A DNA stretch of 30,238 nucleotides, taken from Lichtheimia corymbifera B2541 (lineage: Eukaryota; Mucoromycota; Mucoromycetes; Mucorales; Lichtheimiaceae). How positions within the stretch are numbered: position 1 is the first letter of the stretch; each line of letters starts with the position of its first letter. The DNA lies in NCBI GenBank assembly GCA_000697475.1, contig JNEU01000819.1:1-30238 (forward strand). Reading direction: 5' to 3'. Shown here in pieces: positions 21,309 to 30,238 of this stretch. The position numbers and the translations under genes are program-made. The notes beneath the pieces are model-generated. The model did not search any database. It saw only the letters and a list, made by a program, of their open reading frames with translations, and was not told the origin of the DNA.

Positions 21309-24300
21309 ATGGAGGTCTACGAAGCGCTCCGAGAGCAGACAGCTTATGACGCACAGTTCACCATACGCGCTCTGGGGATTCAGCTTCTAGTCAACCTTGT
21401 CGTCTCCATCTTCGTACTTGGCTGTGTCAGCTGGTTACGTCCTCGTCATTATCTCGCTTCCCCTGCAACCAAGTCATCTATCACCACAGACACTGGGTAA
21501 TAATATCCTTATCTTATATTATGCCTATCATCCTAACGCATGGATATCAGAAAAACCAATAGTGAGCTAGGATGGTTTGACTGGATAAAACAGCTTGCTC
21601 GAGTTTCAGATGATTTTCTTATCGATCGAATCGGCTTTGATGCAGTCATGTTTCTACGATTTATGCGTACGCTGCGTAATTTATTGATCATCATGACCAT
21701 TGTGGCAGTAGCCATTTTGATGCCACTCAATGTTCTTGCAACGCAACACACTGGGTAAGATACGCACACACACACACCCCACTTGGGACGGGTGCGATGA
21801 TTTTTCCCATCCGCTATCACAGCCCATAAAATACTGACCCATGATGTTACACAGAGATTGGCCACCCATTGCGTTCGACATTGGTTTTCTTTCAATATCC
21901 AGCATAAACCTTGTTGCCGGCAAAGAGCCATTGAATCCTCAGGATAATTGGTATTGGCCACCCGTAGTTGCCACATGGCTATTTACCATCTTAATTCTCG
22001 TGTTCCTGCATCGGGCATCCAACGACTATCTCATCATGCGTAAACAGTTTTACAGCGCACCCGCCTACAATTTATCCTCTCGATCCATCCTCATCTCCAA
22101 CATTCCCAAAAATATTCGCTCGAGCGAGGAATTCAAGACATGGCTTGAATCCACATGCAACATTCATTACCCAATTCAGCAAATACATATCGGCCAAGAT
22201 AATCCGAAACTCATGTCCCTTGTTCGGAAATACAAAAAAGCTGTATGTCGTCTCGAAGATGCATTGGCAGCTTATGCACGAGGTAAGAATAAAAACAGTG
22301 GCATTTATTATGTCGGTATCGTTACTCACACACAACATGTTGGTATGTGCGCGCGTGTGTTTATCAGATGCTTCGGGACGACGGCCTATTGTTCGGACCA
22401 TCAAAAGCTGGCTCAGTTGTTTTCCCGGGTCCACCGGAAAGAAGAAGCAATTGGAAACCATTGACCATTACACCAAACAAGTCAGTGACCTGTATCACGC
22501 CATACGCCATCTTCCAGCCAACAAGAATATCAATACAACGGATTATGGATGGGTCACGTTTTCTTCTACTGCATGGGCCCAGAGTGCTTTGCAGTCACTC
22601 AACAAACGAAAGGTTGCACATGCTACTGCACAGGTTTCACCACCAGCCAACGACTTGATTTGGTCAAACATGTCCATTAGCCGAGAAAAGCGGGTCCGAA
22701 AATTGTGGATCGGGAGAGCATTTTTTACCGCGTTTACAATCGCGTGGACATTACCAGGTAATACATATATACAATCACATTTAAACTCTGTGACTGATAA
22801 TGGATTTACATATTAGTGGCTGCCCTTGCCATGATATCCAACATTGTCAACATGATACGAATGTATCCAGAATCAAAGGCATACATTGACAAATACTGGT
22901 TCATTTTGGGTCTTGTGGAAGCATATATTGCACCTTGCACTATGGCAATCCTTTTCTTTGCACTCCCTCGATTCTTTCGACGTCTTGTCAACAGCCAAGG
23001 ATATTTGACACGCAGCCATGCCGATCAAAAGGTGCTGATCATGCTTTATACATTTTTCATTGCCAATCATTTGGTGGTGTTTACGATTACATCTGTGTTC
23101 CTCGGCATTTATGGTCAGCTTCGACAACTTGTATTGGATGGCGTTCTAGCAGATGAGATCATTTCCGAGTATGTTGCTCAGCTTGCAAAAAACATTGCAG
23201 ACTTTTCGTGCTTCTGGATCAATGTTGTCTGTGTCAAGGCGTTTGGCGTATCACTTGAAGTGGTGCAGGTGATACCAGTGGTTATGATTCGATTACGACG
23301 CCTGTTTATCCGATCGACTCCACGCCGACTCAAAAAGTTGTTATCACCACCCAACTTTGAATTCGCACAAAACTACAACATTGTGCTCTTCTTTTTCACA
23401 ATTGCTCTCATGTACTCGACCACGTCACCGTTGGTGTTGCCATTTGCATTGATTTATTTCTCAGCAGCTTCTTTTGTGTACAAGTATATGCTCATGTATA
23501 TATATGTCACCAAAGTGGAAACCGGTGGTAGCATATGGCCTGCAGTGTATCATTCGACCATGTTTTCCACTGTGATCTTTCAATTGGTGAGCGCCATTCT
23601 TATCATACTTAAGGGTGGTTTTGAGCAAGGCTGCGTCATCTTGCCTTTACCGGTGTTGACGCTCATTTACCAATTCTTTTATACACGGCGTCTCAACCGC
23701 ATCGCAACATCGATTATAGCAACCATGATCACGCATCATGCGCATCATAACGGCAACCCAACATGGACATTGGAATATCAATATTGTGACCCAAGGCTGC
23801 AGGACACTCATCTCATGCCTATCATTCACAGCAATATGCGATCCTTATTGGGTCAGATATACCCAAAGTACAAGCAAGGACAGGTTCCTCTCACCAGCAC
23901 ATCCGATATCACCACTACCACCACAGCTACTGCAGCTGCAGCAGATGATGCTATTAGTGCTGTTGCACAGCCAAGTATCCATTCAACAAACGACATTTGT
24001 CCTATCAACCCCAATTACAATGATGATCAGCATATCACCTTATACAACCCAACCGATAATCGCTCAGTCATGTTCCAAACTGTATCGGATGCGTTTTATT
24101 TACATATGACGGGAGATCATTATAACAGCAACAATGCATCATGTACTTGTTGTGGACTCACGGCGGCGGCAGCAGCAACAACAACAATGCCACATGATGA
24201 GAAATCAGATTCAGCAGTAGTAGATGCACCCATACATCATGCCAATGATTCAGATTTCCGAGAACCATCTGCACCCCCTGTGGAGTTATTATTCTCGCCG

Positions 24301-24642
24301 CCTTCATCAAGTTCAAAAACAGACATGATATCCACAGCACAACAACACCATCATGTGCCATGCACCGAAGTATCCGAGTTGGATTGGGATAGGCACGTGA
24401 TGACAGCACAACAACATCAACATCCAGCAGCACCACGACTCTCCATTGGATCCGAGTTGCCCACTTATAGGGATGCCATGCTGGATCGTCCAGTAATTGT
24501 TGTGTCCCCAGCATCACCATCACAACACCATCCTAGCACCACACAGCAACAGCAGCAAATTCACATGCATCCTGTACAGGCAATACCACGTCGTCGTCAT
24601 TCTGATCCAGCTGCTTACAACAACCCACCAAATGATGGATGA
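21309..24642 (+). CDS. CSC1/OSCA/TMEM63-type cation channel
   Basis: Five exons (21309-21496, 21551-21754, 21855-22282, 22368-22757, 22817-24642) give 1011 residues. Proteins of this family are multi-pass membrane channels gated by osmotic or mechanical stress. The order of parts fits: an N-terminal three-helix unit (first helix about 22-42; LLIIMTIVAVAILMPLNV), a cytosolic RRM-like domain opening with SRSILISNIP and closing with TDYGWVTFSSTAWAQSA and the loop NDLIWSNMSISREKR, then the large 7-helix pore block from about residue 385 (FFTAFTIAWTLP onward). From about 764 a 250-residue tail is low complexity (Thr, Ala, His, Gln, Ser, Pro), with possible sites LPTYRD and RRRHSDP. The second intron contains a (CA)n run. 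Intracellular site (plasma membrane or endomembrane) cannot be decided, and which yeast paralogue (Csc1, Rsn1, Phm7) is closest is unclear. Confidence 0.93.
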
Positions 24643-25488
24643 TCGATTTGTACTTCAAGTTTTTTGTACTATAGTCCTGGTTTCATTGTATATATATATT
24701 CATCCTCTCTCGGTTCATTGCACAATACTATTACGTTTCTATTATTGACCACCTAAGCTGATGCTCTGATTCGTTGGTTCATGCAAAGGTTGCCCATCCC
24801 TAATTTGGAAGGGTGACAACATTCTCCTTGACTTGTAGTAGCAATATGCTCAATCATCATTGACCTGGCATATGTCAATACGTCTAGGTTATTTTCATGT
24901 GGATTACGATCGATAATAATGGCAAAGCGATAAGGTAGCTGCTATTATAGTAACAGGTTTTCCAGGCACGATGCATCATTACAGAAGAGGTATGTGTGTA
25001 TGAGCGTGAAAATGCCGCCGCAAATACAGCATAAATAAAAACATGACATCAGCCGCACCTTATCTAGGACTGCACAAAGCATCAGGATCCATTCAATTAC
25101 AAGCTTATATCACCACGCTGCTGTACCATCATCTACATTCTGCATTTTCACAGCAGCGCGCTGTTTACTGCTTGTCCTGAAAATAATGAGCCCTCATTGC
25201 CTTTTGGATACATCCATAAACATAAATGCTTTACAAAGCAAGAAAGGGAGAAGTTCTTGTTTGTGTGGCACGATGCCAAGCTTTGGTACTGGGGCTTTGT
25301 CTGCTATCTTCTCGGAATAACGGAGCTCCAACACGGTAAATAGGATGATGGCTTACCACAAACGCCTCTCCCCCACTTGTTCCTACTCCTGAATGGACAC
25401 ACAAGCATTGATTGAACATGATATAAAAGGGTAACCAGGAACAAATTCTGTAGCATCTCGCTTCTTACTTCTTTTTTCTGCCATCAAC
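24643..25488. other. Intergenic region upstream of the CYSTM gene
   Basis: Over 800 bases with no supported gene. It contains the 3' end of the channel gene (TATATATAT near 24690) and the CYSTM promoter, with a clear TATA box at 25422-25429. A GC palindrome CAGCGCGCTG lies near 25154-25163. Confidence 0.45.
25422..25429 (+). promoter_or_regulatory. TATA box of the CYSTM gene
   Basis: TATAAAAG lies 60-67 bases before the ATG at 25489, the best TATA match in the window. Strong TATA promoters in fungi are often found on inducible genes. Confidence 0.65.
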
Positions 25489-25834
25489 ATGTCGTCGTAT
25501 TATCCCCCTCCTGCACCTGAAGGTGGTCAACAGCCCTTGTATAATGCTCCACCTCCAGATGGTGGTTACTATCAACCAGCGTAAGTTGCTATACGACATC
25601 GAATGACATGGATCACCATTGATAACGTTTACATTTATTCAATGCAGACCTCCACCACAAACGATCATTGTCCAACAGCCTGAAGAAAAGTCGAGCGATC
25701 ACGGTTGTTGTCTTGGATGGTAGGATTCTTTGTTCTTTGCATGCAATGAGATGGGGATGATTGATTAACAAGAAATGTGTATACATAGCTTGGCTGCCAT
25801 TTGCATTTGCTGTGCCATTGATGAATTCTGTTAG
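25489..25834 (+). CDS. Small cysteine-rich tail-anchored protein (CYSTM family)
   Basis: Three short exons (25489-25580, 25648-25719, 25789-25834) join to 69 residues; no exon is long enough to stand out as an ORF. The N-terminus is Pro/Gly/Gln/Tyr-rich (MSSYYPPPAPEGG, then YYQPAPPPQ), and the C-terminus ends GCCLGCLAAICICCAIDEFC. This is the CYSTM pattern: a disordered head and a C-terminal cysteine-rich membrane segment ending with an acidic residue pair-like DE and a final Cys. Known members in yeast and plants sit at membranes and are linked to stress and metal tolerance. Both introns (67 and 69 nt) split codons inside the hallmark segments, and the second joins TG|C to form one of the cysteines. 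A TATA box lies about 65 bases upstream, suggesting inducible expression. The assignment is firm, the specific function unknown. Confidence 0.9.
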
Positions 25835-26906
25835 CACACACCTGTACACGTACCCTTGATGATTCCCAATTTGTATACACTCTTCTTCTTTGTTACCCTT
25901 GTTTCCTATGACAACAACAATCCAGCTTCGATCGTAGATATACATACACAATCCACCATCATCCATTTCCCTTGTAATAAAGTGTTTTGTGGAGAATTAT
26001 GTACCATGATGTCGGCGGACAATCCTAAAGAGATGATTCTGAAAAAACGGAGATATGGATGTGTTACATCGGTCCATGTGTTGTAAATTTGAGTTATTGG
26101 CGTGTATAACATCATCATATGTGGCGTACATATATACCCAACGCTTGGATGATTTCCAATGCATGGTGCGTAATAACAAGTGTTCAGGGGTCAGTGCTGG
26201 AGGGTGATGGTGTTGGGTTGAGGAGAACATAGTGTGGCAAAGCTCTTCACAGCCGATAATATGGATCCTGTGATCAGCAGGATGTATACGACATGCCGCG
26301 GTAATGGATAAAATAGCTCAACATGTGCTGCTGCGCCAGCATGTCCATGGAATTTGGATCATTGAATAGCACCTGGCTCACTCCTCCATGAGCTATCATG
26401 CCATAACAAGCAACATCATCATCTTTCGTTTATCATCTCGCTTTTCTCTATGAACCCCCTGATATTGCAACCGTGCATGTGATTCGTGTTGTTGCCATAG
26501 AAGCGATGGTACATGTGTCTTGTGGTCCCAAGGGACTAGTGTCATTTGTTTTGAGATGCTTTATTGCCATATTGAAGATGTCGCTGTTGTCAAGATCATC
26601 ATCAAGAGAAATGTTTGCTTATGTCGCTGCAGTAAAAAGTGGATTTAATCGTGTACTATGAAATCGCATATTTTATTTTCATACAGCATAGTAGGATATT
26701 TACATTCAAAGGAGTTCATTACAGTGAATTCAATAATAAAAATGTTGTCAATTACTATTGGTTGGGTGGGCTGCCTGTGTTCGGGATGTCTAAAATGTGG
26801 GTGTGTTGAAATGCAACAGTCACGAGTATGTCGACGCCACCCGGCCGCTCTGGGAAATGGAATTTTTTTCTGGTTGACGCTTTAACACACCTTCCTTAAA
26901 AACTCG
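25835..26906. other. Long intergenic region between CYSTM gene and NOP56
   Basis: About 1.07 kb with no supported coding region; frames at 25856-26086, 26473-26661 and 26658-26885 show no motif. An AATAAA-like string (CTTGTAATAAAG, about 25972-25983) probably marks the CYSTM 3' end. No TATA box is seen near the NOP56 ATG. I looked for a tRNA or a box C/D pair and found nothing persuasive. Confidence 0.45.
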
Positions 26907-28666
26907 ATGGTAAGTTTTGACAGCTTGCTACCCATTGCCACCCATTACTAAACAACCACGATACAATGCGATTTATTAGGCCAACTACATTTTATTCGAG
27001 ACAGCCTCAGGCTATGCCCTGTTTGAGCGTGTGCAATCTGAGGAGATCGGTGCCAAGTTGGAGCAAGTTCAGTCGACCGTTACCGATCTCGCCAAGTTTG
27101 GCAAAATGGTCAAGCTCAAGTCGTTTGCCCCTTTCAAGAGTGCTGCTGATGCTTTGGAGAATGCCAATGACGTTTCCGAAGGTGTGTATAGATACGCAAA
27201 AGGTTTTATTTTAGAGGGTCACTAAAAATTTCTATGCTAGGCATTGTCAACCCATCGTTGAAGGCTTTCCTTGAAATGAACCTTCCCAAGGCTGGCAAGA
27301 AGAACAAAATCCAACTCGGTGTCTCTGAAAGAAACTTGGCTGGTGCTATCAAGGGTGAAATTGGTGTCGAGTGCACAACCGATGAGCTTGTCCAAGAATT
27401 GATCCGTGGTATTCGTTTGTGGTCTGAGAAGCTCTTGTCACAACTCAAGGAAGGTGATTTGGGCAAGGCTCAATTGGGTCTTGGTCACAGTTACTCTCGT
27501 GCCAAGGTCAAGTTCAACGTCAACCGATCCGACAATATGATTATTCAGGCCATTGCATTGCTTGATCAATTGGATAAGGATGTCAACACCTTTGCTATGC
27601 GTGTCAAGGAATGGTACTCGTGGCATTTCCCCGAACTTGTCAAGATCGTCACTGACAACTACAAATACGCCAAACTCGCCAAGGCTATCAAGAACAAGTC
27701 TGAATTGGGTGAAGAGCAACTCGAGACACTCGCAGAGATTTTGGATGGTGATGAGAGCACAGCCCAGCAAATCTTGGATGCAGCACGCGCTTCTATGGGT
27801 ACCGATATCTCACCTGTCGATATGATCAACGTCATGAACTTTGCCGATCGTGTTATCAGCCTTGCCGAATACCGCAAACGTTTGCACGAATACTTGATCT
27901 CCAAGATGAGCCACGTCGCTCCCAACCTTGCTGCCCTCATTGGCGAAGTTGTCGGTGCTCGATTAATCTCTCATGCTGGTTCCCTCACCAACCTCTCCAA
28001 ATACCCAGCATCTACTCTTCAAATCCTTGGTGCAGAAAAGGCTCTTTTCCGTGCTCTTAAGACTAAGGGTAACACTCCAAAGTATGGTCTCATCTACAAC
28101 TCTTCATTCATCGGTCGTGCTGGTGCAAAGAACAAGGGTCGCATCTCCCGATATCTCGCAAACAAGTGTACCATTGCTTCCCGTATCGATTGTTTCACTG
28201 GTGAGTAGATAACCTCATTGTATGTATATATACATGTATGCTGATTGTCCTTTTTATATTAGATGCTCCCACCGACAAATTTGGTCAGGCTTTGAAGGCT
28301 CAAGTTGAGGAACGTCTTGCTTTCTATGACAGTGGTGCCACTCCCGAAAAGAACATTGATGTCATGAAGAAGGTCATTGATTCTCTGGATGATGAAGAGA
28401 CTGAGGAGGTTTCTGTTGAAACTACCAAGGGTATGTAATGCTTATAATCACACGATGACAAGGATTTGGCCATTTACATATTTCTTTGATCAATAGCTGG
28501 TGTCAAGCGTAAGGCTGATGAGGAGCCTGAAGTCGAGAATGCTGACAAGAAGGCAAAGGCTGACAAGAAGGAGAAGAAGGAAAAGAAGGAGAAAAAGGAA
28601 AAGAAGGAGAAAAAGGAGAAGAAGGAAAAGAAGGAAAAGAAGAAAGACAAGAAGAACAAAGATTAG
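26907..28666 (+). CDS. NOP56: Nucleolar protein NOP56, box C/D snoRNP core
   Basis: Five exons (26907-26909, 26980-27181, 27241-28200, 28263-28430, 28497-28666) give 500 residues, the family's usual length. NOP56 pairs with NOP58 in the box C/D snoRNP that guides 2'-O-methylation and pre-rRNA processing in the nucleolus. The N-terminal domain starts [18 protein letters not shown] and includes [14 protein letters not shown] [20 protein letters not shown]. The coiled-coil and NOP domain follow, with [28 protein letters not shown] and the signature [20 protein letters not shown] plus [12 protein letters not shown]. The tail is a lysine/glutamate repeat (KKEKKEKK type), typical of NOP56/NOP58. 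As in GDI1, the first coding exon is just ATG, followed by a 70-nt intron with GTAAGT donor and TACTAAAC branch region; without it the conserved ANYILFETA opening has no start codon. Confidence 0.97.
26910..26979 (+). other. Intron immediately after the NOP56 start codon
   Basis: 70 nt, donor GTAAGT, branch-like TTACTAAAC about 30 bases before the TTATTAG acceptor. It splits ATG from codon 2 (GCC) in phase 0. Confidence 0.9.
28554..28656 (+). repeat. Lysine/glutamate-coding AAGAAGGA repeat in NOP56 tail
   Basis: Purine-only imperfect repeat of about 9 to 12 bases encoding (KKE)n at the C-terminus. It lies inside the coding region and creates long, meaningless Phe/Ser-rich frames on the other strand. 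Confidence 0.8.
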
Positions 28667-29431
28667 ATGCATCATTTGTATTCGTCCATGTTTTAGCAAG
28701 CACATCCCATCTCATATTTTCATCGTTGTACCTATCACCATTGTTTCTTTTATCAAAAATGCGTCCTTTGTATTGTGTGTAATTCATCATTAATTCAATC
28801 TCTCTTGCTTACTGTTTGTGGGTCATTATGTGGCATGGCATTATTATCATCCTCAGCTGTCATACCTTGTGAATTATGCAATGATTGTGCGCTCTATTGT
28901 AGACCATATTAACACTGTTGGGTCTGTCCTACATAGTACGTGCTTGCTGCTATGCACTTGCCGTGACACCAATCAAGACAACGGTACAACCGTATGACAG
29001 AATTGCATACAGAGCAAGAAATTGAGCGACGTTAATAATGCTAATCTACCAACCAAAACCAGTCTTTCTGTTATAAAGGATAAAATGACTGTAGATAGTC
29101 AACGATAGATGCGTCACTCTAATGATGTTACCCATGGGGTCAGGAAGTGCCTCTCAGATTATAGGCTGTAAGGATCCTTTGAACAGGACGACGTCTCAAA
29201 GAAATAATGATAGTAATATACGAGACATCTTTATTTTCAAGACGTGTGTATTAAGCTTCTCAGGTTGAGGATGAGATAGTAAGGATATCTAGTTGAATGT
29301 AGGCGACCGAACGGTATATGTGGAGAAGGGGGAATCATACGTAAACAAGTATAGAGCAAAGTAGAACACACTACAACAGCACCATTTGCTCATGACTACA
29401 ATCTACGTGAGGTTCGTGTTAGCTCTTCTAC
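28667..29431. other. Intergenic region after NOP56
   Basis: NOP56 3' region and following AT-rich sequence. No coding frame, tRNA or other RNA gene is supported. Confidence 0.45.
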
Positions 29432-29554
29432 AGATCACAGCAACGATCAGTCAAGTGCTGCCTTGGCAACCAAGATCACAGCAACGATCGGTCAGCTCTT
29501 ACTTTGGCAACAGAGATCATAGCAACGATCAGTCAACTGCTCCTTTGACAACGC
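29432..29554 (+). repeat. Three-copy 41-bp imperfect tandem repeat
   Basis: The unit begins AGATCACAGCAACGATC and ends in TTGGCAAC plus two bases. Copies start at 29432, 29473 and 29514, spaced exactly 41 bases. The first half of the unit is nearly invariant (AGATCAYAGCAACGATCRGTCA), the second half varies. 41 is not a multiple of three, so a coding repeat is unlikely. Confidence 0.85.
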
Positions 29555-30238
29555 GTTTTAGAACATGTGTAGAGACAAGAGTATGTATGTGTATTTAAAA
29601 AGACAAGTTTATTTATGATGATACTAATACTAATACTATAAAGAAGCAGCTGTTGGTTTCCTTGAGCCAAAAAGACCAAGTACTTACAGGGACGACCACG
29701 AGAAGGTCGCTGCTCAACCATCCCCACCTCTACCTGTGGGCACCAATTCCAGGTCGACAAGGTGCAGTGCTGGGGACACCGCTTGTACCTTTTTTAAAGA
29801 CCAAGAGAAATAGAAGCAGCCCCCTACAACTAAGTCCCCCGAATCAGGTGCCAGGCCTTGACGCGCCAAAACCTCGTTGGAAAGAAAGGATAAAGAAAAG
29901 AAAAGAAAAGGAAAAGGAAAGGAAAAAGGCGCTTCTTTTATAGCCGTTGCTGCGGGCGGTTGCTGCGGCTGAAAATGGGGCTGTGTACAAACTTCCATAT
30001 ATGGGCTACAGCAGCCATTGCCTTCTTTCTATCATGTTGGCGGCTAAAGAGATATGGTAAAAGACATGGACAAAGACACACTTCTTGTACCTTGGCTCAT
30101 TGCTATATGGGGAAGGTACGAATGCTTGAAACGCGCACGGATCACCAGCGGCAGTGGTGGAGTTTTTAACTGATATCGGAGACACTGAATGGATTCCCTT
30201 TGTGCAAGGTATGACTTGAAGCATCATTGTAACAGAAA
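29555..30238. other. Unresolved terminal region with purine tract
   Basis: No recognised gene. A purine-only tract (about 29879-29930, AAAGAAAAGG-type) sits in the middle. A 94-codon minus frame (29998-29714) and short frames near 30006-30227 have no known motif. On the plus strand, 30145-30210 can be read as AVVEFLTDIGDTEWIPFVQG, which looks protein-like but is closed upstream by stops. This could be a decayed coding sequence or exons of a gene continuing past the window. Confidence 0.35.

Noticed and set aside
25990..26060. Possible box C/D snoRNA (ATGATGT followed by CTGA)
   Set aside because: The boxes are about 30 bases apart, there is no terminal stem and no convincing internal C'/D' pair.
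28474..28790. Phe/Ser- or Leu-rich minus-strand frames over the NOP56 tail
   Set aside because: They are artefacts of the AAGAAGGA repeat that encodes the KKE tail on the plus strand.

Overview
The window is a gene-dense stretch of nuclear DNA from a fungus, most likely Mucoromycota (Mucorales-like). I base this on the short GT-AG introns (about 49-144 nt, mostly 54-72 nt), on fungal-type orthologues (UFD4/TRIP12 HECT ligase, SSH4/EAR1-type SPRY adaptor, CSC1/TMEM63-type channel, fungal NOP56 and Rab GDI), on CAN/CAG- and CAT-rich low-complexity coding stretches, and on a LINE-type reverse transcriptase tail at the left edge. The genus cannot be fixed from the sequence alone. I found no tRNA, rRNA, CRISPR array or intact transposon.

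Layout, left to right. 2-319 (+): 3' end of a non-LTR retrotransposon ORF2, cut by the window edge. 1121-2287 (+): HSL-family esterase. 2757-3616 (-): two-finger C2H2 protein. 4271-4606 (+): small unknown protein. 4816-6076 (-): membrane-anchored SPRY protein with two PPxY motifs. 6795-8414 (+): Rab GDP-dissociation inhibitor. 8923-15105 (+): 1877-residue HECT ubiquitin ligase. 15373-16491 (-): LEA_2-type membrane protein. 17151-20640 (-): 969-residue two-module amidohydrolase. 21309-24642 (+): CSC1/TMEM63-type channel. 25489-25834 (+): 69-residue CYSTM protein. 26907-28666 (+): NOP56. From 28667 to the end I see no confident gene, only a 41-bp tandem repeat and unresolved fragments.

Every multi-exon model was spliced by hand. 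All introns are GT-AG and every spliced model has a total length divisible by three, which supports the exon boundaries. Most genes need splicing to make sense, and single-frame ORFs cut them into pieces.

The genes look like a chromosomal neighbourhood rather than one pathway. Themes that recur are ubiquitin-dependent protein turnover (HECT ligase; PY-motif adaptor), membrane trafficking (Rab GDI, adaptor) and membrane or stress proteins (LEA_2, CSC1-type channel, CYSTM). The most striking structural features are two housekeeping genes (GDI1 and NOP56) whose first coding exon is only the ATG, each followed by a 70-nt intron; an amidohydrolase made of an intact and a metal-site-degenerate module; and an esterase whose oxyanion-hole histidine is replaced by phenylalanine.
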